64,000 bases of DNA, from assembly GCA_019096065.1 (NCBI GenBank), contig JAGUCH010000005.1, forward strand, positions 1,922,001 through 1,986,000, in the 5' to 3' direction. A program made the translations under genes and the position numbers. Below the pieces are notes generated by a model. The model saw only the letters and a program-made list of their open reading frames with translations. It did no database searches and was not told the origin of the DNA. The first letter of the stretch is position 1, and each line of letters begins with the position of its first letter. Source of the stretch: Paracyclopina nana. Lineage: Eukaryota; Arthropoda; Copepoda; Cyclopoida; Cyclopettidae. Positions 22,197-34,892 of this stretch are shown here, piece by piece.

Positions 22197-22833
22197 ATAG
22201 TATGGGTCATTAAGCCATGAGTGATGCCAACTGTCTGGTCGAAAAATCATGCATTTTTGAAAAGGAGTGGCATAAAATTGGAAGAGCCGAATGTGGAGAA
22301 TTTGCTTTGCACTTTTACCTAACTGTAATTAAATATTTATCTACTAAAGAGTTTTTTCCAAAAGGGTGATTGCGAACATCCAAGAGCGTTCTCATGCAAA
22401 ATCTCAGGCAAGTAACGTTACTCTACTATATTCTGTTGATTAATTTGTTTTCAGTGTTTTCAAGTACTCGAGATCAGCTTCGGAATAATTTTTCTCAAGT
22501 CAACGCAATCTCGTAAATGTCCGTAAATTCAAAAACTCATTGAAAAATATCAACATTCAGTGACCCAAAGATGCATTGCTTTTTTCTGTCAACTTAGAAG
22601 GCTGAATTATGGTAGGGATTTGTTGGTATATCTGTTGTATTTGGTGGGAATACTCCCATGGTAAACTAATTTGATTTGCTTAACTTAATTTTTATTTCAG
22701 AGAACGCTCATTATAAAAGCAAATTGAATAAATTTCTCTCTCTTCGAAGAATGAAATTTGCAAAAGTGTTGGTCATCTAGGTCAATAGAAGCTACCAGTT
22801 GAGTTTACACTCAACTCAACCTAAAATGCCAGC

Positions 22834-22842
22834 ATATAAAAA
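22834..22842 (+). promoter_or_regulatory. TATA box of CUB-type paralog B
   Basis: TATAAAAAG, 55 bases before the ATG at 22889, with CCAGT (22866-22870) about 32 bases downstream in the initiator position. Confidence 0.75.
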
Positions 22843-22888
22843 GCCCACCTAAGCTAATTGAAGGACCAGTTAGCGCCTATATTTGAAC

Positions 22889-24663
22889 ATGACAAGAGCC
22901 ACGATTATTTCTGTGGGAGCTTTCCTCCTATTTTTGTGGGTTTTAGCAATTTCAGCTGCAACAGAAGAGAATCCGACTAAAGAAAATGACCGAACCAAAA
23001 AATTCTGTAAGATCCCTTAAGAAGCTGAATAAGCTCCATATTGAGGTTTGCTTTCATTGCAGTATCTATGTTTGCAATTGTCAAGTAAGATTCTCTATTC
23101 TATTCGATTTAATAATTAATTTTGCCCGATAAACAATTAACTTTCCTCAATCATTGGCAAGCTTTCCGAATGATGCGTGTGATGGCAGCAGTGACAACAA
23201 CGGGACATGTAAGCTACATTATTTGTGGGAAAACGTATTTTAATCAGGCAGTTTAACCCTTCCTCATAATAGGCTATACCAAGGAGGAATGCAGCAACAA
23301 AGGTGGAGTAGAAACTGGTAGCTGCGCAAGTGGATACGGCGTTTGCTGCACATGTAAGCTTTTAAAATAGTGGCTAACATTTTTGTGATCATGCAATTTT
23401 CATCTAGTCACTTTGAGGTGTGGGGATAAAAGCAATGAGGTAAAAACTCATGCAGCAGTCATGATTTTGCCAATTAATTGCCAAATTTTCGTACAATTAG
23501 AATACCACTTATTTTGAGAGCAATGGGCTCACATCGGGCTCATGCGGCGTTAAAATCTGCAAAGCTGACCCGAACATATGCCAAATAAGGCTAGATTTCA
23601 TTACGTTCATTATTGACGGACCCGCCACATCAACTACTACAATAGGTAATTATTACGGCTGTATTTTGCCGTTGAGGCTCTTCTTATTTGTACCTTATTT
23701 CGAATACCAGGACAAGAGCTAAATGGGGTTGACTCTTCTGCTGGAACTGCTGGAAAAAATTATGACGCTCGCACCCAGTGCCAAAATGACATTTTCACTG
23801 TAGCAAGTCCTGGCAATTCAGCTCCACCTTCCATTTGTGGCTTAAATACAGGAGAGCACAGTACGTTTATTTAATTTGTTACGGAGAAATGTTAGAGCAT
23901 TGGGGTTTTCTTTGCAGTGTATGTTGATGCTTCTGATGATTGCATAGACCTGAATTTCAAGCTGGGCCAAACAACGACCAGTGTGACCAGAGCTTGGAAC
24001 ATCAGGGTGACTCAGTTCAAATGTGATTACGAGAATTTGGCTCCTTCTGGATGCACCCAATACTATTTTGACCCAACTGGAACTGGCACTGTGAAATCGT
24101 TCAATTTTGGCTCTGGCACCAACTCGTTTCATTTGGCAAATCAAAGGCAGCGAATTTGCGTCAGGTAAAGTGAAAGCCATTTTCGTGATATTTTCTTATG
24201 AAAGTACTTTTTTTCATTTCAGAAGAGAGAAAGGCTTTAGTCGAATTTGCTGGGCTCATGCCATGACTGATTTTCAAATTTCTGGACTGGCCACTGATGG
24301 TGTCACTGGAATGAAGTCCAATTGTTGTGGATATGGCTCCAAAGGTGATACAGAAAGTGGATATGACTGCGTTGTCATTCCTAGCGCAAACCAAATGACC
24401 GCTAATAATGCCATCCTAAAAAATGACGAATTTTGCGGAGGAAAGTTAGCGCTTACAGGGGCGCTGGCAACTGCAGTTACAGTTTGTTGTAAGCCTGTTT
24501 TTCGCATTTGATCAAAATCCAAGTTAAAAGCCAAAAATGTCTGTTTTCAGCCATTCGTCAGCCCTTCTTCATCCAGTTCAACACGGACAATTTTGAGCAA
24601 GCTGTGGCTAAGGAAGTAGCTCTTGCTTCAAGGGGATTCAGGCTAGCGTACAAGCAGTCCTAA
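22889..24663 (+). CDS. Secreted CUB-type protein, paralog B (10 exons, 406 aa)
   Basis: Exons: 22889-23006, 23063-23084 (22-base microexon), 23162-23208, 23273-23353, 23408-23439, 23501-23645, 23711-23860, 23918-24164, 24223-24488, 24551-24663. They total 1221 bases and close in phase. A signal peptide (MTRATIISVGAFLLFLWVL) is followed by GTCYTKEECSNKGG...GYGVCC, ICQIRLDFITF, SICGLNTGEH, GCTQYYFDPTGTGTVKSF, HLANQRQRICVRRE and FCGG. These match paralog A block by block and identify the same extracellular CUB family. The intron layout differs from paralog A, so the duplication is not very recent. Ligand and tissue are unknown. AATAAA lies at 24729-24734. Confidence 0.9.
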
Positions 24664-24728
24664 ATATGGATAATTAGCAATCAATCAATGTACTAGCAAT
24701 TATCTAAATATGTATTATCTGCACCTTG

Positions 24729-24734
24729 AATAAA
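24729..24734 (+). terminator. Poly(A) signal of CUB-type paralog B
   Basis: AATAAA 66 bases after the TAA stop at 24661-24663. The remaining spacer to the channel gene (to 25016) shows nothing else I can name. Confidence 0.75.
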
Positions 24735-25016
24735 ATGAAAATGGCTCAATTTAAACAAAAAAGCGTGAAGAATTGAAGAACGCAAAACCAAGCTCTATCG
24801 GAACATTGCACTCATTTTTACTCGCAACCTCGTAATTATCCGCAAAATTTATACACGATTAGCCGCATGTCAGTTCTTTGTGTTAAGGCTTTTCAACTTT
24901 GCTTCTGCTCTTTCTCTCTTCGCTTTTCCGGCGCTCAAGTTATGCTTTGTTGTAGTAGTATATCTAAGCTTTCGCAAGATCACATTCACTCAGCGACGGT
25001 GTTCCATTGCGCAAAT

Positions 25017-28000
25017 ATGAAGAAAATTTGGTGAGCAAAGAAAAAGATGGTAGTTATTTCATTCACACCACTGAGCTTACTGGTGCTCATTCTCACGGCC
25101 AAAGCAGGGTAAGAGGCAAACTGAAAAATTATCATTTTTTCCTCATGAAAGAAGCCGTTAATTCAAGGCTGACAACATCTGCTGCAAGTAGTAGCAGTTC
25201 TTCCACCAAACTTGACGAAGAAGAGGCCTACAAAAATTGCATGAAAAATGCTCTGGTAGTGTCGGAAGTTTTCTGCCTTCCTTCAGATTACAGGAAGGAT
25301 GTTCCTCCACCTAGTAAGCAATTTTCAGTGAAGCCCTAGCAGAATATTGCATTATTTATGCACTTATTTTTTCCATTCCTCAGTCAATGGACCAATTAAG
25401 GTCTACTTCAAAATTCCAGTCAGTGAAATCAGCAAAATTGATGACCAGCGATCAGTAAGGTGTACGCCATTGCAGAGTGGCATTTTTGGCTGAATTTTGG
25501 CTTCTTTTCAGCAAATCAGTATACGGTGGACTTACAAGCTGCAGTGGCCTGAGCCGAGAATGATTTTGAATGCTTCAGCTGATTGGTCCACTGGGGAAAT
25601 CAATGTGCGCGGAGATATGGTGGATCACTTTTGGACTCCAGACATCATCATCCATGACCTGGTCAGCTTTTACAAGCCCGAAATCCTCAACCAGGTCGCT
25701 GCTCTGGAGATCAAGAAGAAGAAAAAACTCTACTTCAAAGTTAGGTAAGAACAATTAATAAAAAAGTATCATTTGGGGTTCCCTAAAAGATTTGACCAGT
25801 TTCCTTTGTAACTTATTATGATTATTATTATAATTATAATTAAAGTTTCCAACAGTGAAATTAGTTCATTTTTAATATTTGGATGCTATACATTTATGAA
25901 TGTACTTTATTCCTCCAAAGTCAATGATGGGAAAATGCTGCATGTCACATTCTCTGCCTAGGACATTTGTCTTAGTCTCGGCTCTGGTGGCTTGCAAAAA
26001 GCTTTTGGGGAGATTAAAGACACATAACCCCATATGCATATATGACTAAAAACGTCTATCAAACGAATAGCCTTATTCTGACTTTCCAGTTTTGGGTAAT
26101 AAAGCTAACTTATAGTACACGTGAAATATTGCCAATAAATCTGACATGGCAAACACCTTTTTTCCCTTAACGTTGCAAAAAGGCCCAGCTTACTTTAAGG
26201 ATATATAAAGCAGACGAATCTATCCGAGAAAATGTCCCCATTTTTCATGCTGAGTGAAATTACTCAATTTATATTCAAAAAATCCGATTTTATTCTCGTT
26301 TTCCTCTCACGCGCAGGAGTGACATGACGATGGTTTGCAAGGGAATGAAGTTTACTCGTTTTCCATTGGATGAGCATGTCTGCTACATCATATTAACGAG
26401 CTGTGAGTAGTTACTAATGGTACATTTCAGTGTTTACCTAATACCCAAGTGGTTATCCATAATTTCAGTTGGATATGATGACCGCAGAATGGTTCTGGAC
26501 GGCGAGTTCACCTACGAGAGTGAAAATCAAAGAGCTCTCCCTTTCAATGTCAAAATTAATGAAATCAGCGAAGAAATGAAGGTCTACTCGGGATCTACAA
26601 GTAAGTGTCAAAAACAAATTCTGGCTAGTGTTCCAGCAGCAGCTCATTATATTAGTCACAAGTTTCCCGGCTCAAAGTTGAGAGCTGGAGAATGTTGCAG
26701 AAACTGGTGAAAGCATATAGTATGTAAAGTGCTTTTGCATGTCTCGGTGGGATGATCCTTTGATCAACTATTGGAAAATTTCACCCATGAATTTTTGGGG
26801 CCTGACCCCAAAAAAGCTACCTTCAGTGCTTATAGTAAAATACTTTTGCAGATCAATTACAACATATGGGCCATTTTTTATAGACAAAATAATTTGGAAA
26901 TTACTTCATGCTAGTATTTTAATGGCAGAAAGACTGAGCCTTAATTGTTTTTCAAACATATATAGTACAACAAGTAAAAGCCAAACAGAAGCATCTGTGT
27001 GCCACAAAAAGAAGCACACAAAGCTTCAAGGGAAGTAAACAGCTTTTCATCGTAATGTGAAAATTGCTTACTATGGGCCTCACAACAATACTGAGCTCAA
27101 AGCAAACCCTTCTTTGTTTTCCAACACTTTTCCTTTCTTCATATACAGTCTGTCCGTTAAAAATTGGACGGTACGAGAATCGAGAATCTAAACATTGTGT
27201 CACATATTCAAGAAATACAGGACTTTTAAATGATATCATTGGAAAATTTGAGTACCTTTTCCCATCTTTTTTGTAAAAAAAAGAAAAATCAATTTAAACG
27301 GGAAAAAACCGAGAAAATTCACTTTTCCCAAGGCAACCCAAAAATTGTAACGAAAAAAATGATGTATCATTTATTTTTTGCTGTCATGTGGAATTCGTAT
27401 TAATATTTTTCATTTTGTCAGAAAACAAAAAAGATGTCCAAAGGTTCAAGCTTTCCAACGATACCCATTACGCCTCAAAATTCATGAATTCATAACACAA
27501 ACTTTTGACTCCCGCACTGTCCAATTTTAAACGGACATACTGTATTGTGAGGGTATTTAAAAATCGCGGTGTCAAGAACGAGCCAAAATACTAGAGGCAA
27601 AGTTCAGCCTGCTAACATTTGTAAAATGGCAGATAATAATAGCAGTCCCATCTCTTTTTTTTGTTCAAAGGTGATTGCTTTCACTAATGATTGAATTGTT
27701 TACACAAATTCAGGCTTGCGCAACCGGCATGCAAAGAGATATAAATCACACTTGTAACTCAGTGGGTGGGGAGAAAGCCAAAAAAAGACTACAGGCATGA
27801 ATACTAGAGTAAGCAAGCTGTGAAAAATGTCAATATAGATCATAAACATTCAGCTCTCTTCCTGCTGTGAAGCTTTTTTTGCTGCTTGGTCATTTGATCC
27901 CTTCATAAGATGGCCAAAAGCCTAGCTCAAGATATGCTTATCATTCTTAAAAATTATTATGTATGCAACCCAGAAAGTGATTTTCGTATATGCATGGTGC

Positions 28001-31000
28001 ACAGTTTTAACGTCAACGCGTGTCAATCTTGGTCAATCTCAGCTCATAATTTGCTTAGCATTACATAAACCAAAAGTGTGTACTTGTACTACACCAATTG
28101 CATCATGCTATGATTGACTTGAGGCATATACACAGAGCTCGTGTACGTGGCCAGTATTTACTGCAGCTATACATATAGCAGTTCTAAGAAATGCATTCAT
28201 GCAAGCTAGCTTTGAGGAATGTGTCATTAAAGGAAGAGTTTTTTAAGCTTCAAAAGTGGCCATAACCCTTTTCAGGGAGGCGCGGGCAGTTTATCTTAAT
28301 TTTAGCTGCTGTAACAATGGGATTTCCGAGGTTAAATCGATCTCATTTTTTGCAGGCAACTATTCGGTGTACGGGTTGGAAATTCGACTGTCTCGGTGCG
28401 TTTCGCCGTATTTGCTCAATGTCTATTTGCCAACAGCCATTTTCGTGGTTATGTCCTGGGTCAGCTTTCTCATCCCTACCGATGTTGTTCCGGCCAGAAT
28501 TGTTCTGCTTGTCACCTTGTGTCTGGTCATCATCAACACTTTCAACAATGTGACGTAAGTGCGGGCACAATTCCTAGCAATTTTAAAACAGATCGAGCGT
28601 GCAAAAAATAGTTTTCGAATGACCTAATCTCCTCGGCTCACACTTGCTTAAAAAAGCGGTAAACTCCAATTCAGCAAATAGTATTATGTCCTTGTCAGCT
28701 GTTGCGCGCGCGAGGAGTAGCGACAGCTGACTGCTGAGCGTGCGTACGGCGCGCGATCCCTCTTATTTTGCACCTTTTGTTGCGCACTGCATGAACATGA
28801 CTAGAGGTCACTCTACCTAGAAAATATGCTCCTGTTTTACTTACTTAGTTGTGTGTGTGTTTTAGTAGGGACTCCTAGAGAGCACCATGAAAAAATGGCT
28901 GGATCATTTGAATTTTTAGTGAAGCAATATAGCTACTACCTTCAATTGCCTGAGTACACAGCAACAGTTTCCTTGTATGAAATGCCTTGGCTGACAGAGA
29001 TGGATCAGATCAAATATAAAATATGAGGGAGGATCATGATAAAAAATCAATTTATGTATTATGATTTGTAGTGTATGCAGCACATAGTAGTGTTGCTACA
29101 TATACATGGTAGCTATACACACTTACTTGAGATGAGGATGAAATTAAACATGGGAAAGTCAATGTTTGCCCAAAAATGATGAGCAGTGCCTGAAGCTATG
29201 AAGTTATGTTCTACTTCTACAGCAGAAGGACTACAAAGAAGGAATTCGAAATAATAATCATGTAAAGAGAAATTATGGGGGAGCATTCAGAGCATTATGA
29301 TTGCCCAGCATTGAGAATATTAGCATAATGATTAAGAAGACCTTTTAACTACAGTATACCTACTACTTCCTAATGGGATGTACAGCCCATTGGTTTTCAA
29401 AGGGGGAAATTGTGCTTCTACTTTTACATTCACACAGATGATGGATGAACCCTAGAAAAAGATTTCTGAGCAACACGAAGCAGAAAATTCGTACTATGTA
29501 AGTGATGTTGAGTTGGAGAAGTTGTGGGTTTCACCAAAAGTTAAAAAGTGGACGGGTGAAAAAAGAGAAGTTTCCCACACTGTTTGAGTATTAAATTAGC
29601 CCTCCTTTGAATACTTCAACAACATTTGCGATTTAGCCTCTCCCGCATATACGCTCATTTACAAATTCAGGACATCCATCCACATTTACAATTTGTTGTA
29701 ATGCATAATGAGCTTGAGCTGGATTGAGTGGTACGCTGGAGATTTGCTGAAATAGCTTCTTGTCTTTAAAGCGAGTTGTGGTCAAAATTCTCTTAATTAT
29801 TCCCCACTGATAGGAATGGTTGGCATCAAAGAAACTCCCAAATGTCACATGCAATTCTCAAATCCTCGAGGATCATTTTACTCGTGAAAGCCTCTTTTTT
29901 TGGCTTCAAGGCTAATAATACTGAGCTGATAGCCTAATCTAAGTAGATTTTTATCTAAGAGCACATAAATAATGAAACAAACGTTTCTACGAGGGAAACT
30001 TAATAGAAATGTTGAAATCAAAAAGTGTTGCAAATTCTCCTAATTTTATACGCTTTCAAAATGACACCACGAAACAGAGCTTTATCGGAACGTTAAATTG
30101 TGCTTTCCACGCAACTTTAAGAGGATGCTCAATCTGCTATGATAAAAAACTGGCTGCTGCTACAGTGCGTAACATTGACATAATCACGAAACTTATCAAT
30201 AAACCAATTAAGGCCTGGATCAGCTGGTTATTTTACCGCAATTTTGAGCGCCGTAATTGCGATGCAATTGTCAACATAACAGCGATCAGCTGGTAATTGT
30301 AATTCAATTTTTGCTATGTGCAAAAATTACTTCTGTAGTGGGTTTAAAGTAAAACTTACAAACAACAATTCAAAAATGGGAGCATAAGAGCTTAAATTAT
30401 CAAAAACAGCCACTGAGATGACAAATAAGGCCAAAAATTAGGCCAACTTAAATTGCAAAGGTTTGGTTGACTTTACTCTTAAAGTTCCGCCGCTGCTTTG
30501 CTTGCCGAAATTGCACAGCAATTATCTGTAGTAGCTGATCCACTTAAATTGCAGCGCAATTACAAACAGCAGCTGAAATTATAACCGAAATTGCGCTGCA
30601 ATCAGGACCAGCTGATCCAGGCCTAAGGCCCTGTTCACCTGCGATATCATCAACACAATAAAGAGCGATAACATGCTGATGTTAATTGCAACTATCAACC
30701 ACTTACAAAATAATTTTTTTGAGTTTTGCCTTAGGAGTCGGTCCTGAAGTACCAAAAGATATCATTCAGAAAAATCAAAAATCTCAGTTTTTTAGTATTT
30801 CTCTACAATATTTAGCAAAAATACCAGCTATAATAAGTAGGTGTATAGGCCTTCAACCATCTGAAAAATTGGTGAAAATTGAAGAAGGAGCTAATCTTGA
30901 ATTCGAGTTGTAGTTGCCTTTCCTGGCTGAACGGCCATTTTTTTTCAATTGTCTTAGCTCACTTTGCTTACAGCCCTACCAATGGAGACGGTAGTTATAA

Positions 31001-33650
31001 GGATATTCAGACGGCAGAGCATCACAAATCAAAGTGAGTGCATGTTCCAGTAGGAGGGAGCTTCTTTCTTAAACCATTATTACATCATCATTACTATCAT
31101 TTCCTAGATAAGCTGACGTACATTTCTTCAATATTCAACTACGACAAAGCTCCAACTTTAAAAGCAGCCAATTTTTTCAACGTGGAGTCACGCTGCACTG
31201 TTGCACTTACTTAATAAATCTTTCCACTTCTGCTACAGGGTGTTTCAAACTAAATCCCCACAACAGCAGGTCTTCGAATTAAATTCGCGTTCTTACCATG
31301 TTTAGAAATCGTTATTTTAAAAAAGGACCTAGTTTATTTGGCTGCAGCATTCATAGAGACACCCTGTATTGTTGTTGCTCCCCTGGATGATGAAGCACCC
31401 TGTATTCACATGACCTTTCTCTCATGATCATCCTCTTTGTTGGCCACGTGTTTTTCAAGCATAACTATGTACGTTTCATCAGAAAGGCCATAACCTCCAC
31501 TTCAGACTTCTTTATAAGCCTCTTTCTCAGGTCGTTACCCAATATATCGTAGTTCTTCTCCTTCTTCTGCATGGCTTGATCCAGTGTACTGCTTAAGTGA
31601 GGTTAATCAACGCACTTCAGTTATTCCATACTTCTACTACAAATATATTGATGTCTCGCCCGTACGTACGTGTCAGTATACATATTATTATCATTATTGT
31701 TTGTTGTTGGTGCAACAAAAACACTTACTACTAAGCTCATCTACCCACAAACACACCTTCCCATACTTCATACTGCATAAAATAGCATATCATATGCTTT
31801 TTATTGACTATTTGTTTTTCACTTCCGCGGAAACGCTCACAAGCTCATACTGGCTATTGATAGATATGATTATAGAGATTGTGCTCAAAACATCTAAGGC
31901 TATAAGGCTCGTCATTGGCTATTTAAATCCAAGTGTACACTAAATATGCGAATACATATGCTCAAATCCGCGTCCGCTAAAATCCTCACTGTGAAAATCC
32001 GATAAGTTGATTTCCTCTCAGCAAAATTCTGATGATGCAAAAGCATTGTTCAGTTGGCTAATATTTATAACTGAATAACTTCTATTATGGCTGTGCAATT
32101 AATACTATGCTGAAAGTTTTCAGTCATTTCCTGTTTTTAAAACTGAAACTAGCATAGTTATCATTTAAAAACCAAGTTCTAGCCAGCTTTGTTTACATCC
32201 TAAATTCAAAGGGTAGCAAAATTACGTTGAGTAATTTTGATGGAGCGCTTACAATTTCAAATAAGCGCTTCCCCTAATTATTATGATTTGCTTTTGGTAT
32301 TCTTTTCAATTCTCCATCAGTGGTAGAATTTCATGACATAAGAATTTTGTTAAAATTGGGTAGCTAAAATAAATAGGCCAAGTCTCATTTTCCGGATATG
32401 GCATATTTGCAGCACGGATTTTGGCGGATGCGGATTTGAACAGTGTATTCTAAATAAGTACTTGTACTGTGTGGACATGCAGCTATATCATGAGCCAGAG
32501 TCGATTTGACAAAGAGCTATTCATTCAAACTTACCCTTGCTTTTGTCCCCTCAAGGGCTCGCATCCCTGTGGCCAGTGCAGTGACAGCCCTGGAAATCTG
32601 GCTGCTCGCCTGTATCCTCCTGGTGTTCGGGGCCCTGGCTGAGTATGCCTTCATTTTGCGCCAGGTTATCAACCTGAGCCGTCAGCAGCGAAGGATGAGG
32701 CTGCGAATGGCTATGGAGCATCCTGGAGCCAGCAATCACCATTACGTCAACTCCCCCCCAGCTGTATTTGCTCCTGGCGCCAGCCTGACTGCCAATTCGA
32801 CTGGGCCACATCCAGCCAGCTCCAGGAAGGAAGAGTGGCAGATGAAAGAGGCTACAACATCAACTCAGCAGTGTAGGCATCATCATCACCATAACCAGCC
32901 CGGTTCACCGCAAGTCTCTCTTGAGACTCGTCAAACTGAGAAGGGTGCTAATACAACGATTGCTGCGACGACTCATCATTTGCATGAGATGGAGGTGCGT
33001 ATTCATGGCTAGCTAAAACTAAGAGACAATTAATGTCAGCAGTGTCCAATGGAATAAGGAAGAGAAGCTTGCCAAACCGAATTAAGTGTGCATGTGGTAG
33101 AATGCTTCAAGGCGCTGAGTGACGCGCCCCACGTTGGGTGCCAATAGTTACTTAATTAAAAAATAATTAGAAACGATGACAACACTACATAGCACAACTA
33201 AAATTCATTATACTATATTTTTACTAGGATTTTAAAAGCAAGATTGGCATAGTTTGGTATGCTCATTTTCTGTTAGGTACTTGTACTGAATATTTTTTGA
33301 TTCTCTGAGCAAAAGCTTACATTGGACGCCAGTTCAGCCTAAGCAATTAATTGATTTGTTTCATTGTCCTGCTCTTTTCCCAGGACGAAACTTTGTCACT
33401 CACTCATCGATCTGTGGGCATTTGCACGTCGTCCAAAAGCATGCCAGGAAGCACCAGGAACAACAATAGGCACCACCGAATGAACAGCAGCTCGAAAGAG
33501 GCCAACAAACCTCCCAAGGTGCCTAAAACCCACGAGCAGCTCATGAGAAGATACCAAGAGCATGTGGATGGCAAGGCCCTCATTGTCTTCCCAATTGCCT
33601 TCATGCTCTTCAACATTGGCTACTGGTGCCACTACCTTCTCAATCTGTGA
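25017..33650 (+). CDS. Cys-loop ligand-gated chloride channel, Hodor/CG7589-like group
   Basis: Ten exons: 25017-25030, 25076-25108, 25168-25313, 25384-25454, 25512-25744, 26317-26402, 26469-26600, 28356-28554, 32556-32994, 33384-33650; total 1620 bases, closing in phase to 539 residues. A signal peptide (MKKICLLVLILTAKA) precedes a Ser-rich start and the ligand-binding domain (WTPDIIIHDLVSFYKP). The Cys-loop is CKGMKFTRFPLDEHVC. M1-M2 has VYLPTAIFVVMSW and PTDVVPARIVLLVT, where PAR marks anion selectivity. M3 is LEIWLLACILLVFGALAEYA. A long His-rich cytoplasmic loop precedes M4 at the C-terminus. M2 ending NTFNNVT recalls the insect CG7589/CG6927/pHCl-2 (Hodor) group, whose known members include a zinc-gated channel; the ligand here is inferred only. 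Large introns hold MITEs. Confidence 0.92.
27146..27542. mobile_element. Mariner-type MITE (397 bp)
   Basis: The terminal inverted repeats CAGTCTGTCCGTTAAAAATT and (reverse-complement side) AATTTTAAACGGACATACTG are flanked by TA on both sides, the target duplication of Tc1/mariner elements. No transposase is encoded. It lies in the channel gene intron between exons 7 and 8. Confidence 0.8.
28694..28731. repeat. GTCAGCTG-GCGCG hairpin in a channel intron
   Basis: GTCAGCTGTTGCGCGCG is followed after a short spacer by GCGACAGCTGAC, forming a small hairpin about 140 bases after the donor of channel exon 8. It shares its core with 46831-46883. Confidence 0.65.
30212..30623. mobile_element. 412-bp PIF/Harbinger MITE, copy 2
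   Basis: Same length and ends as 8782-9193, in the same orientation, flanked by TAA on both sides. Only a handful of mismatches separate the two copies, so amplification was recent. It lies in the 4-kb channel intron between exons 8 and 9. Confidence 0.92.
31236..31366. mobile_element. Short mariner-type MITE (131 bp)
   Basis: The ends CAGGGTGT and ACACCCTG are flanked by TA on both sides. No coding content. It lies in the channel intron between exons 8 and 9. A second ACCCTGTA lies just outside at about 31400, so there may be a neighbouring fragment. Confidence 0.65.
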
Positions 33651-34892
33651 CCACTTTTCTGGCATCTGGACAATCTTCATCATCATCATCAAGCTAAAGC
33701 TGCTGCATGGATTCCATTTACTCGATCTTTGAGCTCAACTATTGCATCACATTCAAAATATTCTAAGTTGCTTTCTAATGCTACTACTACTGTATTGTTA
33801 CAAGCTCAAACAAAAACTTTATTCAATCGCATTGCTTGCTGCTGCCCACCGTCCAAGTCAATCACTTTTTCGGTTCAATTTCTTTCGTACTTCCAACTTG
33901 ACTTGAAACTCAAGCGATGAATTATGCATGTGTACTGCTATACTACAACAGCTGTAACTACTACACCATTTTCGGGAATAAAGACAATTCTACTAATGCT
34001 ACTATGCCTATCAGGCTAGATAAATGGTGGAATTGAGGTGGAACAAAATGATGCCCGCCTTATTAGTAGTGTACTGTACTTCCACAAAGGCGAAAGAGCT
34101 AATGGAATAAAAGCAATCGGGTAATCAGATTATTTCCTGCTATAGACGGAATTAGGCACACAATACATTCTAGATCAAACATTTGAAATTAGGCTTTTCT
34201 TCCTGCAACAGCAAAAAAAAGCAAGCCACAAATGGAAAACTTGAGGGAAGACATTCCAAACTGCCATTAGGGATTTGTTAAGATCACATCATGTGTGGAA
34301 AAGCAGAGCCATCCATTCTAGCGGTTTTATGACAAGTTGAAGATAAGCAGACTCTATTGTGAGGCTAATTTCCTGCCAGATTTAGGACGGGCCATAAAAT
34401 GATGGAAAAAGCAATCGTCGAGGTTTTAAGGGACAAAAAAATGCCAACAATTTCTCTTCTTTTTGTTGTGAGAGGTTGCGACAATTTGACGCGAAATGTT
34501 CCATGACTTGGGCGCAAAAACAAATATAGAGAAAAGCCCGAACTGAAAATGCTTTAGCTGTCTTGTGTAATTTATTTTCAGTAGTCGATTTATGGCGATT
34601 TCAGTGAGGAATACTTTGCATTTTTATGCATACTGGTTGAGTCAGTCTATTCCCCCACTACATATTGCAAAAAGCACTCAGAAAATGAAACAACACACTT
34701 GTGTATTCTTTGCCAAAAACAATACTTGGATAAGAAGTGTCAAAAACACAAATACCCTCTTTGCCAAAATAGCAGTTTTATGCTAAGCTCAACAAAAGAT
34801 TCGCATTTCCCTACATTAAGCACATATCACAAGGATACAAAATTCATTCAACTTGATATATTTGCTTGAAAGAAAGAAATGCCCCTTTATTC
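33651..34892. other. 3' UTR of channel gene and convergent spacer
   Basis: AATAAA at 33977-33982 follows the channel stop by about 330 bases and is the likely poly(A) signal. The rest is AT-rich and I see nothing coding in it. Confidence 0.6.

Noticed and set aside
34592-34786. 64-aa plus-strand open frame downstream of the channel gene
   Set aside because: No homology features, no splice or promoter evidence, in AT-rich DNA.
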